Part shown: piece after piece, positions 44,833 to 56,019 of the stretch | How the letters are laid out: every line of letters starts with the position of its first letter | Numbering within the stretch: the first letter of the stretch is position 1 | Assembly: GCA_961205875.1 (NCBI GenBank) | Contig: OY540815.1 | Coordinates: 21,203,638 to 21,267,637 of the forward strand | Direction of reading: 5' to 3' | Origin: Sialis fuliginosa | Lineage: Eukaryota > Arthropoda > Insecta > Megaloptera > Sialidae | DNA length: 64,000 bases | Position numbers and translations under genes: made by a program | The notes under the pieces: generated by a model | The model's database searches: none | Told to the model about the DNA's origin: nothing | Seen by the model: only the letters and a program-made list of their open reading frames with translations

Positions 44833-45310
44833 CAGTGGTTCCTAAACTTTTTCTACTCGCGGTGCCCTTCCCTAAGTCAAAGCATGACTACCTTGCAATC
44901 AGAGGCGGATTATCCATAAGGCAAACTAGGTACGTGCCTAGATAATTGTGTCAGTAATGCATCTACTTACACAATATAAAAAGATTCTTGTGTACACAAA
45001 AAGATGATGTGATAATTTTTAACAAACAAAATATAGACGCAACAATAAGAAAATATTTGAATTTCGGAAATTTCATTGTTATATTTAATATGAAAAGTTA
45101 CGTAATAGTGGAATGAGGTGCTTGCCTAGGGCGCTCTCGATATTTAATCCGCCTTTGTTTGCAATGAACAAGTCAAACAACTGCATTATTGAACAAATTC
45201 ATTGATTTATTATTTAATCATTTATTATTTAACGCCTGCAAATCTGCGGCGCTACTGTAAAGACGTCGTGACTCCCCAGAGCGCCACGGAGTACATTTTG
45301 GGAACCTCAG
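44833..45310. mobile_element. hAT-like element carrying a nested hAT MITE
   Basis: Ends CAGTGGTTCCTAAACTTTTT and ATTTTGGGAACCTCAG, the classic hAT terminal wording. Target duplication not clear. The element at 44900-45157 is inserted within it. Confidence 0.65.
44900..45157. mobile_element. hAT-like MITE, 258 bp, nested
   Basis: Ends CAGAGGCGGATTATCC and GATATTTAATCCGCCTTTG; flanks CTTGCAAT and TTTGCAAT (7 of 8). Inside: GTACGTGCCTAGATAATTG and GAGGTGCTTGCCTAGGGCG. Confidence 0.82.
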
Positions 45311-45319
45311 TTTTATCAA

Positions 45320-45515
45320 CATTTTTGAGAAAAATAGCTGTAACTTTTGAACGAGTGGTTGGAATTGATTTTAGTTAACGAATTTGAAATCATCGTGTCA
45401 AAATCTATATGTTGACATGTAAAATACTTTAAAACTTGACAAAAAAAAATTCGCGAAAAATCGAAAAAATTCAAAGGGGTATATTTTAAAAAAATGTCGA
45501 TTTTGGCCAAAAACA
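45320..45515 (+). mobile_element. Element B, partial copy (one arm and spacer)
   Basis: TAACTTTTGAACGAGTGGTT, GGAATTGATTTTAGTTAACG and the spacer words AAAAAATTCAAAGGGGTATA match one arm plus spacer of the hairpin. The second arm is missing. Confidence 0.75.
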
Positions 45516-45765
45516 AAAAAAAAAACATAATATATATTTATGAATGATATCAAACAATTATTTATCACAAGTATTAAAACAAAAAACTATAAGAAATCAG
45601 TCTCGTTACATTATTACAATTAAATTATTAAAGAAAGACAATATAAAAGTGAGAAAAAATTATCTAACAAAAACATAACCTATCAAAGCCGCCAATCAAG
45701 CCATGACAGTTAATTGTTGATAAATTGCTGTTGTAAATTATAAATTAAAAACGTTGTATGCTTAC

Positions 45766-45895
45766 CTTTGTACTAACTACACTCTTAGCACAAATCAATC
45801 AAAAATCACTTATTTACATTTGCGGAAACAAAACACTAACATTCAACTTGTTAAGGAAAATAATATAGCCGATATGCAATGAAGTTAGGCGCCTA
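45766..45895 (-). promoter_or_regulatory. Candidate 5' exon and promoter, minus strand
   Basis: On the minus strand a repeat-free segment with TAGGCGCCTA and CATTGCATATCGGC leads into TGTTTTGTTTCCGCAAATG and ends at CAAAG|GTAAGCAT, a strong donor. There is no coding frame. This is the look of a noncoding first exon. The strand fits a distal promoter of the Zasp gene about 31 kb downstream, but the link is inference. Confidence 0.33.
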
Positions 45896-45899
45896 TCGC

Positions 45900-46560
45900 A
45901 CGGTGTTGCCATTTAAGAAATCAGAAAACTACTTTTCGAGATATAAGGGTGGTCCAATAGGGTCTAATATACCATACTTTCCTTTAACTAAACCGAATAT
46001 TTTTTAAAAACTTTCTGGCGGATTGTTTTAAAAATAACGTATTTTTAGTCAAAAAAAGCATTTTTCCGTTAATGTAATAAAAAATTGATTTCCATTGAAA
46101 AAATGAAAACTAAATATGACGAGGCCTTTCAAAGTCAAAAACAATTTTCTTTAGAACTAGATCTTTTCAATTTATTTCGTAGTACAACGTGACATATATA
46201 AAAGTAAAAAAAAGGAAAAATACACAGAAATAACTGGTAAAACGAATAAATTTAATTAAAACGGGAGAAAAGAAGAATGCATTTATAACTGCTCTTCTAG
46301 AGTATAATTGTTACTCATTAATAACTCAAAACTAATTTTTCATTGAGAAATAAAATTACGAGTGTTCTTTTGCCTTCATTTGAATGCAGAGAATGTTTCA
46401 AAAGAAAATTAGTTAAGCGTTTGAATTCTTATTGAAACTAATTTTCTCTTTTTGTAAGTTTTATCTTGCATTCTAAGCATTTTATACAACTAAATAGATC
46501 AAATATTCTCTTCGTTGGAAAAAAAATAAAATAATATATTATCGCGAAAATTAATTATGA
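45900..46560. other. AT-rich stretch, no gene seen
   Basis: Contains no recognisable element border or coding signal. Confidence 0.45.
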
Positions 46561-46900
46561 AAGTTATTATTTCCATACACAATTTTTTTTTAAATATGAT
46601 TAGAACAAAAATTATAGATAATAATATTCTCTATAACTTGTATCTGAAACATTTTTTTCTTATACGTACCGTTTAAAAAATAATTTGAAAAATTAAAAAA
46701 TGAAAGGAAACCGATTATTTCTCAAAAAAAATTTTTTTTTTGGGAAAAATCAATAATAAATTATAGATAAGAGTATTTTCTACAACTTCAATCTAAAACA
46801 TTTTTTCGACTTTTTTACTAAAACATCCGTTTCCGGTTTAGTAATGGGTTTCAAAAACGTGTAATTCCGTTAAAATCTCGAATTTTTTTATGATACTTTA
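46560..46900. repeat. Family I dispersed repeat, two diverged units
   Basis: AAAATTATAGATAATAATAT, ATTCTCTATAACTTG, TTTTTTCTTATACGTACCG, then a second round with AATTATAGATAAGAGTAT and CATCCGTTTCCGGTTTAG. Matches the arms at 37.5-38.9 kb and 500-790. Confidence 0.5.
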
Positions 46901-47710
46901 TTATACAGTTCATTTCATGTATGTATAAAAAAAAGTAAAAAGGTATTGGTGTGTAATTTAATTTGAAAATAAATAATAAAAGCTTTGTAATATCAATATT
47001 GTTTCTATTTTCTATAGAATCCTAACTAGAAAATTGCTTACTACAGTCATTTCAGTTTCAGAAAGGTCAAAGAAAACCCCATTTACTTTTCAAGAAACAG
47101 TGTAACTTTTTCTTTATAGATTTTCCTTGGTAACCCTTTTTTACATATTTATATAAGTAGGTACTGCGTGATTTTTTATTTCTTTTAATATCACAGGTGT
47201 AGCCAAAAGGGGCATTATTAATTTTTTTTACTGTCGTAAAGAAACTAATTAATTTTTTAAATTTTGTAAGTTTTTTTTCTCACGTGGACATCTTCAGTAT
47301 TCTATTGTAAAGTTTTAGGGTTCAATTGCTTTTAATAATTACATTTAACCTTTAATTGGTTCGGTAGAATGACCCGAGGGTGCTCGGAATCGTAAACACT
47401 GCTATACTAAATAAATAAATTTAATTTTAACTACACTTACACTATGTCTTCACAAAAGCTGGTACTATATCTATTACACAAAAACAAACTATTTCGAATA
47501 CAAAATCTTTCACTATTTTTATTACACAAAACTTGCACTATTTTGAATATGAAATGGTGGTCACTACCACAGAGCCTTAATTATCCTTAGTTTGCATTAC
47601 AGGGCTAAGGTAGCTACACTGTTTCTTATACTTATTTTAACACCTTCGGCACTTTATAAATTATTGTGTTTCTCATGACTCTGTGCTAACAACTCAAGGT
47701 TAGTATATGT
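46900..47710. other. AT-rich stretch, no firm gene
   Basis: The part at 47340-47700 is less AT-rich (GGTTCGGTAGAATGACCCGA, CATTACAGGGCTAAGGTAGC) and may be an LTR or other element, but no borders were established. Confidence 0.35.
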
Positions 47711-47713
47711 ATA

Positions 47714-48202
47714 GGTTGCCTCATAACTTTTTGACCAATCAGCGGCTGCGTGTGATGACGTCACCCCGAGGAACCTTTAAACGTTGTTTCATATATTAAG
47801 TTTTTTTTCAAATTATTTCGAATTTTTGGATATTTGTATTTAAAAAAAGTAAATATTATTGTTTATTACAGAAGCACAAATTATTACATGTAATATTTCT
47901 TCATAAAAACTTTAAAATGATGTCAGAAATCAATGCTTAAAGAAAATACATTTCTTGGTTACACATAAAAAAACACTTGTTTAAAACTATAATTTATAAT
48001 AATAAAATAATAAAAATTTTGATTTAAAACTCAGTACACTATCAATATCAAATGAAAATATTTAAAAACAACTTTTAATAAATCAGCTTAACTAAAATAA
48101 AGAGTAAATATAGTTTGACAGCCATTTATAATGTCAAAGAGTTCCTCACGATGACGCGTTCTCCCCTCTCATGCCACTCCCCGCCAGAGTTATGAGGCAA
48201 CC
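47714..48202. mobile_element. TIR element, 489 bp, TA target
   Basis: Ends GGTTGCCTCATAACT and AGTTATGAGGCAACC, flanked by TA. Subterminal parts are GC-rich (CAATCAGCGGCTGCGTGTGA, CCCCTCTCATGCCACTCCCC). It interrupts a sequence that repeats GCTAACAACT on either side. Confidence 0.82.
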
Positions 48203-48309
48203 TATTACTTTACTGACCTTGCTAACAACTGACTCAATACATATTCTCACAGGTATCTCTACAAAAATGATTACCTAATGTTATAACTAATTTCTACAAA
48301 TCATGATAT

Positions 48310-48463
48310 AATAACCCAAGCGGCTATAATATAATATTGTTATACACTATTGAATGTACACTCTTACAAGAGACTTGCAATGTGCAAAGAAATGTTAACC
48401 AGAAGCCAAAATCCATATCAAGATCTTCATATAAACCACCAACTCGTTTATATTTGTCAAATG
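48310..48463 (+). other. Candidate coding exon, plus strand
   Basis: A frame open from 48307 ends at a strong donor, AAATG|GTAAGTATC (phase 1). The 3' part reads LLQETCNVQRNVNQKPKSIS then RSSYKPPTRLYLSN, which looks like protein: mixed composition and several non-AT codons. The acceptor is uncertain: TACACTCTTACAAG near 48370 or an earlier site. It contains no in-frame ATG, so it would be an internal exon. I do not recognise the protein. It lies upstream of, and ends in the same phase as, the 56492 exon. Confidence 0.38.
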
Positions 48464-48469
48464 GTAAGT

Positions 48470-49080
48470 ATCATTTTTTTAAAAGAATTGTTTTTTTAAA
48501 CATCGTGTTTTTCTTTTTGGTATGAGTAATTAGTAAATACGGTAAATACCTTAATTAAAATTTTAATTATAGTAAAAGCCAGTCTAGTTTTTCTAGTTCT
48601 GATTTTAATAACAACTCATTTATGTACGTAAATTCAGCGAACAAAAACAATTCTGATTATTTTTGTTTACCCCACTTTTAAAAAAAAACGAACAAAAAAA
48701 CAATGCAAATATGAACATGTTATGTTATGTATATGAATGTGGATTTGGTATCAACTTTTTTTAACAATTTGTTGCGTGTACGATATTTTTTGTATTTTAA
48801 ACGCGACATTTTTTTAATTTAAGAATACGCATAAATGTTTTATAAAAAAATAAATTGCTTTGTATTGTATGTATAATAACAATATTTTTATAGACTTCAA
48901 TACATTTTTTTAATATTGTAAAAAAATATTGACAAGTTTTATTTTATTATTATTACATTTATTTTATTCTAAAAAAAACGTGTGTTTTGTAATTAGAAAA
49001 TAGCCCTACCATCCACTCTCGTACTAACTTATTTATTTTGTCACTAATTTAACACGGTGCTGCAATGAAAATTCCCTAAA
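48470..49080. other. AT-rich stretch, no gene seen
   Basis: Nothing recognisable. Confidence 0.45.
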
Positions 49081-49084
49081 GATT

Positions 49085-49262
49085 GGTTCAGCTGTAATTC
49101 ACTTACTTTTCGTACGTATTTAACGTTACTACTTAGTTCATTGTTGGTTTAGCGTAATTATATTTAAGCTAAATTAATTCTAGACTTTCTAACAATCAAA
49201 GTTTTGTCAAAATCGGTTCAGTAGTTTTTGAGTTTATTTGAAACAAAAAAAAAAAAAAAACA
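49085..49262 (+). repeat. LINE-type (RTE-like) 3' tail fragment
   Basis: TTTTGTCAAAATCGGTTCAG, TAGTTTTTGAGTTTATTTG, then an A run and ACAAACAGACA: the usual 3' tail wording of RTE-type retroposon copies in insects. The lysine-rich frame that follows (49228-49482) starts in the A run and is not regarded as a gene. Confidence 0.5.
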
Positions 49263-49269
49263 AACAGAC

Positions 49270-49790
49270 AATTCTAAAAACTATCAAAATGAATTATCTT
49301 ATAAGGAGTCACAAAAGTCACAAAGTGTGTTAAAGAGAAGGGAATATCAGGCACATTTTTTTTATAAAATGGAAAATGTTACGACTGCTTTATCAGAGAA
49401 GTACCTAATTATAATGTGTTTAAAATTAATCGAAAAAAGTTTATTCAGATACAGTAATATAAAATATAAAGGAATGGTGTGAAAATTCATGGACATAAAA
49501 TGTTTTAATTGGTATCTTTGTTATCAAAAAATATTTTTTTAGGTTAATTTATTTTGTTAGAGAATTAAAAATTTGTTGATTAAAAAATATAAATTAAACC
49601 CATTTGATTTACCATTTTGATGCCTAAAATTAACAAGATAAACTATACAGATTAATTTATAGGTACAAGTAGGATTTAAAAAAAATCTATTATTAATCAT
49701 AATTATTTTTAAATTCAATAAAATGTAAATTATAAATTCAGTCAATCCAGTTATAGATACTTTGAACAGTATTCTAGCTCTCGAATAATA
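49270..49790. other. AT-rich stretch, no gene seen
   Basis: Part of the 49228-49482 frame (NELSYKESQKSQSVLKRREY) is not obviously AT noise, but it has no domain and no splice border I trust. Confidence 0.4.
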
Positions 49791-49796
49791 TTAGAA

Positions 49797-50015
49797 TTAA
49801 TTTACAAAATATCCCTTCACTAGCAAGGAGTTACGATACATATTAAACTGTCTGTCGAGGATGGGAGACACGCTGTTAGGGATGCAAACGCCGCTTTCAA
49901 GTTTCAGATCTGTTAAAATAACATCAGAGCTGTTAGTAAATTGCGTCTTGAGCTCAGTTATATCCTTTTTGAATGAAATATGATCTTTTTTTAACCAAAA
50001 GCAAGAAATTATAAG
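49797..50015 (-). other. Candidate coding segment, unknown protein
   Basis: Minus-strand frame of about 70 codons. Its later part reads KKDITELKTQFTNSSDVILT, DLKLESGVCIPNSVSPILDR, QFNMYRNSLLVKGYFVN and then stop. GC content and codon variety rise sharply over 49840-49920. An acceptor-like TTATTTTAACAG lies inside (before GATCTGAAACTT), so it may be a terminal exon starting there or an intronless remnant. There is no start ATG in frame. Family not recognised; a decayed transposon protein or a host exon are both possible. Confidence 0.4.
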
Positions 50016-50129
50016 CACATACTATTTTAGAGAGGGCTGTATCCGAAAAATAGTTTAAAAATAAACTAGTAGAGTAGTATTACACTTTTTTTTATTATTT
50101 ATATAATTATACGAATTCAAATGTTTATC

Positions 50130-50702
50130 CAGTACCGGCTTTAGGGGGGGGGGGGGGCAGGAGGACAGCCCGGGGCGCCAGGCCAGGTGTGGCGGCGTAC
50201 AATGGAGCATAAGTCACTTTTTTGATTCAAATCAGTGTACAGGCTGTAATTTTTGAGTAAACTTTTTTTTATTTTTAAATTTTTTGTTGATCAGTTAAAC
50301 CCGATTAAGTAAAAAATATAAAAAATGTTAATTTGTAAAAAAATCGATAATTTGATAGATGTTAATTAATAAATACTTATTCAGCAACCCAGAAAACCTT
50401 TAATAAGGTATTAGCTGAGACACTAACTAATTTGTTGATTTTTCAATTTTAATTTGTTCATAATAGGGGAAGGAGGTCTCGACATTCTTAGGGCATTTGA
50501 TAGTCTTAAAGTTAATGATGTAAGCTATATTTAAAAAAAAAGTTTGAGTCTGTAGGATTGCGCCAAGCTGAGATATGAACTATTCAACTTATTTGTTAAT
50601 TTATCAATTTTAATGGACATTTTCGGTGATTTTTTAACAGGGGGAGAGAGGGCGGAAAAATAAATCTCGCCCAAGGCGCCAGATTTGCTAAGGCCGGCAC
50701 TG
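50130..50702. mobile_element. hAT-like element with internal E unit
   Basis: Ends CAGTACCGGCTTTAGG (then a G run) and GCTAAGGCCGGCACTG; flanks TGTTTATC and TACTTATC (6 of 8). One E unit lies at about 50455-50620 (GGGGAAGGAGGTCTCGACA, GGATTGCGCCAAGCTGAGAT). The minus frame at 50531-50713 runs through the terminal region and is not a gene. Confidence 0.75.
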
Positions 50703-50709
50703 TACTTAT

Positions 50710-51825
50710 CCATTTAAGGATTCTCTTCAAAACTTCAATTTTATAGTTTTATGGATGTAAAAGCTACAGTTTTATCGATTGTTGATAATCAAGGACCCTA
50801 AAAACGTATAATTTCGCTAAAATCTCGAGTTGTAATTTTTCGCGACATATTAACTGTGTTATAAAGGGTAGGTACACAAAAAAAATTAGTTAACAAGAAC
50901 AAATACGTTTTGTTGAAAGTATTTGGTACAAAATACTAAATACGAGATGAAAGAAACAAAATAAATATTAACATAGATTCATCTAACATTTTTTCCGTAT
51001 TTTAAATTTAAACAACTAATTTTACTTGATGAAATTTCAACCAAATATTTGTTTAAAATTACCTTGTAATTATAAAAGGCAAGTTTAATAACTCTCACTA
51101 GGGAAAAGTATTTGCGATTAATATATAAAGACTTGTATTTAAATGCACTTTTTTAAAATCATTTTTATAGCATGCACTTTGTACACTCAAACAAAAATTT
51201 TAATCCTTTGCACTAAAAATTAATATTTTGCACTAATGTTTTAATATTTTATAATTTCGTTAGGTTAATATACATAATATACAATAATAAATATTTAAAC
51301 TAATAGTTCACATTTTACTCACATTGGCACTGATTATATCTTTTACTTTTTATAGGATTTATAGGACAACATATTTTCAATTTTTTTCCTCTGATACAAT
51401 ACATGATACAATTCATTTTATTTACATTACTAATATGTTATTTAACTCTCACTACTTACAATAAATTTCAAGGACACCTTTAGAGTTTATTCAGTGACAA
51501 ATTACAACCCTTTTAGAGTAATCGTGTTCTATGCCAGTTAGCCGACTTTTATAGTTAATTTTTTTCACTTAGTAAGGTGTTTAGAAATTGAAGAAACTAT
51601 ATATAATATTACTTATGAGAGTGTAAATAATTATTTCAAAAATAAGACTGTCGTCGTTAAAATGTGTTATTGTATAAATACGACACTGGAAATTCATGGC
51701 AACAATCTAGTACTGTGACTGATCATTATTATATCTTGTATTGAATTTATCTTTTTGGTCATATTTTCAACAAGAATTGATAATATGACCGAAAAATTCG
51801 AAGAAATAAAAAGTAATGGGTTAAT
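50710..51825. other. AT-rich stretch, no gene seen
   Basis: A block at 51070-51160 (AAAAGGCAAGTTTAATAACT, GACTTGTATTTAAATGCACT) recurs in part at 58090-58135. Confidence 0.45.
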
Positions 51826-51830
51826 ATGTA

Positions 51831-52221
51831 CAGTCGCCTGCAGAACTCATCTGGCACCCTAAAGGCTAGAATCACTTACAACAGATTCTAAATTTAAAGA
51901 CAAACATCATCGGTTATCTTTTTCTATCAAGTTTAATATATTTAAATACTAAAATTCGGAATATCAAATATTTATTGCCATAAAATTTACGTATACAATT
52001 TTCAATAGATTGTATAATAATTTAATTGCACAAATATATATGAGTACCTATTATAAACGAAGAGTACTTCTTTATCTAGCAAATGAATTTCAAAATATCT
52101 GTCTTTGTTTGATACATGGAGAAATGATTTAAATATTATAATAATCAAATGGGAGGAGCCTACTAAGTTTGTGATAAACGAAAATGAATACAAACTGCAA
52201 GACCATTAATGCAGGCGACTG
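51831..52221. mobile_element. Family C mariner-like MITE, intact copy
   Basis: 391 bp, TIR CAGTCGCCTGCA / TGCAGGCGACTG, TA on both sides. Differs from the 23402 copy at only a handful of bases on reading, which points to recent mobilisation. Confidence 0.9.
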
Positions 52222-52244
52222 TACATTTACAAATGTCGGAGATA

Positions 52245-52528
52245 CAGTGGCGTAGTAAGAAAAATTTTCGGGGTGGGAGGGGGGGGGGGGTAAGTTTGGT
52301 ATTCCGAAAATAAAATAATAATAAATAAATTATTAGAATTTTTGAATTATATGATCAAAAAAAAAAAGTCATTCTGTTCAAAAATTTTATACTTATTTCG
52401 CAAAATTTTAACAGCATTAAAAATTTCGGGGGGGTTATTATCACAAAAACGTAATTTAATTCAAAATTGTTATATTATCGGGGGGGTTTCGACCCCCCCC
52501 CCCCCCCCCCCCCGTTCCTACGCCACTG
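52245..52528. mobile_element. hAT-like MITE, 284 bp, exact target duplication
   Basis: Ends CAGTGGCGTAGTAAGAA and TTCCTACGCCACTG. Identical 8-base duplication CGGAGATA at 52237-52244 and 52529-52536. G run near 52270 and C run at 52494-52513. Inserted 23 bases right of the family C copy. Confidence 0.93.
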
Positions 52529-52539
52529 CGGAGATATAA

Positions 52540-52920
52540 TAGACAAGTGCCAACTATACTACAGCTGACTCATTATAAAGTATATAATATATTCATTTTA
52601 ACACCCCTAGCGATATGGGGTCAGTAGAATACGTCATCGAACACCTATTTGACAGAAAACATATAATACACAGACAGGCAGAGGCAGACGCAGTAGAGAG
52701 CGTCTTGTATGTGTGGGTACCTGTATAATACATATATATTACATAGTACCACAGCGTAACACAGTCAGTCAGTTTGTGCTGCTAGCTCTAACGGACCGGT
52801 CGCGTTAAACCATGTTTTATACCGGAAACAACGTGCTCTTGTAAACATTGTATACAGGTGATGTAGTGGAGATGGGCCAGTGGTTTTGTTCTGGTTAAGT
52901 CACGTGTGTTTACAACTCAT
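52540..52920 (+). promoter_or_regulatory. Candidate core promoter and 5' exon, plus strand
   Basis: A repeat-free, GC-richer island. ACACAGTCAGTCAGTTTGTG (about 52760) contains the arthropod initiator TCAGT three bases apart in two registers. Downstream is TAGCTCTAACGGACCGGTCG, and a possible donor ATACAG|GTGATG near 52857. No coding frame. It could be the start of the plus-strand gene whose first coding exon is at 56492. Inference only. Confidence 0.3.
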
Positions 52921-54190
52921 TAATATGTGTGATTGAATTTTGTATGATTGGCAGAATTAGGGCCCACATAAATAATTTTTCGGCCTAGAAAACAATATTT
53001 GACAGTAAAAAAAAAACTCACTGACTCTCCCAAATTTTTCTTCGGGCTATAATAATTTTCAGGCTTTTCTCTTTTTTTTGATCGAGTCATTTGCGATTCA
53101 AACAAAAACCTGACGACACTATCACAAATCACGTGTCGATGTATTAGAATAGAGTAGAATGTGTTGTATTTATTGTAACATGTAGGAATTTTTATTTCAC
53201 AATTATTTAATAAAAACAGTTCGTTGTAGTGGAGATTGAATCCCCGTTTTTTTATACTATATTAACCCCAATAGATTGTCCTAACCAAAGACAGTTAAAG
53301 TGTATATTATTAAAGTATCAACTCTATTCTGAATAACTACATATGTGTTTTTGACAGTTGTGACGTCGGGACACACATATTCTCTGTTTTAGCCAAAATC
53401 ACATTTTTGACAATGGAACAAATGATCGTAAAAAAATTCCAACGTCAGATTTGGAAAACTGAAAGACCTTTCTTCATAAGTTGGTCAACAATACAAAAGA
53501 GATAAATTGAAGAGAAAAGTCTGATCTACAATTATATTTGGTAAAAAAATTTGTCACAAACTGTATTGATATAAAATATTTTATATTTTTTTGAAATGTT
53601 TTGACGAAAGTAAGTGAGCCTTTTTTATTGTCAAATTAGTTTTCAGCGTCCAAAACTATTCAAGGAAAACAGTACTGTTAAGAATACAAGATTTTTTTGT
53701 GGGACAGTGTTTTAGTAAAATATTTTCTAAAATTTCTTAATAAATGGATTGATATTGTAGGATCTATAGAAAAAACGTAAAAAAAAAATTATTTTCGCAC
53801 TAAATTCAGTCATTGATTATAATGAACTCAATGTTTAGAAATTAAACAAAGCTACATATAAAACAATTTAAAAAAAAGATATAAACGAAACACTACAAAT
53901 TAATTTACAATAATTCAAATTATTTTTTACCTAATATTTAATATCAGAATTTTGCAAACAGTATATATATATATAATATAAAAAATAAACAATTTTAAAG
54001 TAGGTACCTAATTTAAAGTAAGTTGTGTAACTAGGGTGTAAATTGACATTTTTTCGCATGAGACCGAATATTTTTTAGTCGAGGCGCTAAACGAGTGCGA
54101 AAATTAGATTTTACACCCGAGGCGCATTAATCATTTTTTCTATAACGCTATTATAATATTAACAATAAATATAATATAATAATTAATTTT
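52920..54190. other. AT-rich stretch, no firm gene
   Basis: The minus frame at 52920-53132 (with MTRSKKREKPENYYSPKKNL) has no domain or splice border. The rest is AT-rich. Confidence 0.4.
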
Positions 54191-54196
54191 AATATA

Positions 54197-54719
54197 CAGG
54201 TATTCCTCGATTTACGACCGAGATATGTTCCTAGACATCGGTCGTAATTCGAGTTTCATAAAAAAAAAACGCGTACAATATGTATGGTACATATTTTTGC
54301 TTTTGACATTTTCCTTGATGTGAAACGAATCGCATTTTCTATACATAACAAACATTTGTGGGTTTTCTAAAATATGTACATAAATAACAATAACTATATT
54401 AAATTTTAGGGAAATCTCCGCAACTGTTTGTTTCATTTATGTAATATGTACATGTATGAAAGAGACAAACACATAGTAGAGGGAAATTAGCATTTTGAAG
54501 TGATGCATTCGGGAAGTTGGATTTTTTTTAATTGTAGACTTTTTATGTACTTTCTTGTGAGCGTATGCCAAAATCTGTTAAATAAGTTAAAATATCGTGT
54601 TTTTTTTTTTTAATTAAAAAATGTTATATTTGGCCGTTACTGCGAATAAAATCCTAAGAAAACGCAATTCCTGTAGAATCACACTCACATAATAATAAAA
54701 GTAAGTCGAGGAATACCTG
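54197..54719. mobile_element. Mariner-like MITE, 523 bp, TA target
   Basis: Ends CAGGTATTCCTCGATTTACG and GTAAGTCGAGGAATACCTG, flanked by TA. Subterminal ATGTTCCTAGACATCGGTCG and an inverse CCTAAGAAAACGCAATTCCT are partly symmetrical. No transposase frame. Confidence 0.85.
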
Positions 54720-54724
54720 TAATT

Positions 54725-55375
54725 TATACTCTTACTTTGAAACAAATAATAAATTATTAATCGTAAATAAATAAAAATGTATGTATTGTTATGGGAACAG
54801 TCAATAATTTTGCGCACTTATCAATGTAAAAGCCTATTTTTTTAAACGGTTGTAGAAATACTTATGCTTTTATATTTTATTTTCTTATAACTGGGTAGTG
54901 TCAATTTATTGTCCTTTTATTTCCTAGAATACAACATCAGGTAAACATTTTTATTGATTAGAACCAAAAAATAACGTTCCTATTTATACATTACAGTTCA
55001 TGTAATATTAACATAATAAAAAAATTGTTTGAATTTGATAATAATTAATAAATAAATGAGATTAGATAAAGTCGATTCATTCTTCCGGTATTGTTTATAT
55101 TTATTTTATAACATATATAGCTATTATGTACTCGTATATGTATGTTATTATTATTGATGTTTTCACAAACTGAGTAAAATGGATTGATTTTAATTACAAA
55201 GAAGTAAACTACCCATGAAAACAATGTTATTAAGTTGAATTGAAGCAAACAGACAAAGTTAATTACTGTTTTTGTAACAGAACCGTCTTCGGATTACTTG
55301 GATTCGTAAATACAGAGATTTAGTTGCACACCCATGGGGGTGTTAGGGGTAAGAACCCCACCACCGAATTTGTCA
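54725..55375. other. AT-rich stretch, no gene seen
   Basis: No recognised element or coding frame. Confidence 0.45.
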
Positions 55376-55380
55376 ATATA

Positions 55381-56014
55381 CTGGGTGCTATATTTTAATT
55401 TCTCCAGGTCTATATCTCGGAAACTAAGCAAGATGGTGAAAAATGTTTCGAGTCAAAATTATTACATATCGAAGGGGAATTTTATTATTGCTATGGGTTT
55501 CTAAGGGGTAACATTTTTTTAAAAGGTGACCTATATTTTCTATTACAGAATCGTAATTTATGGAAAAAAATAAGCAACTTTTATCCGATTTTTTTTTAGA
55601 AAATATCAATTTTTTAAGATATTAAGCATAAACCAGACATTTCTGGATTTTCAATATTTTTTTACTCAAAAACTAAAAATTAAAAAATAAAATCGCAAGA
55701 GGCAAAAAGTACTAGCATTTAGACAAGGATTGTTAAAAAATTGCAAGAAATAAGAGAATTTTCAATGATGTAGAACTTTATCAACTTGATGAAAAAGTTG
55801 GTAAAAAAAAAGTTGTCAAGTTACCTACTTATATTTTCTTATACATTACGAATCTGCAATAAAAAATACAGGTTACTATATGAAAAAAAATGTTACCCCA
55901 TAAAACCTCATAAACTATAAAAAAAACCTTAACAATAATAAATTTTGTCTGAAATATTTTTTACCATTTTGTTAAGTTTTCGAGATATTGGGGAAATTAA
56001 AATGGAGCACCTTG
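55381..56014. mobile_element. Fold-back TIR element, 634 bp
   Basis: Left CTGGGTGCTATATTTTAATT, CTATATCTCGGAAACTAAGC, AAGATGGTGAAAAATGTTTC; right carries the inverse (TTTTACCATTTTGTTAAGTT, AATTAAAATGGAGCACCTTG). Long but diverged TIRs of about 150 bases with TA at both borders. No coding capacity. Confidence 0.75.
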
Positions 56015-56019
56015 TATAT

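Noticed and set aside
47340..48260. LTR retrotransposon around the 47714 element, because GCTAACAACT words flank it
   Set aside because: No TG...CA ends, primer-binding site or gag/pol frame could be placed. The shared words fit an interrupted unknown repeat equally well.
49228..49482. 84-codon lysine-rich plus frame
   Set aside because: It starts in the A run of a LINE-type tail; no splice borders or domain.
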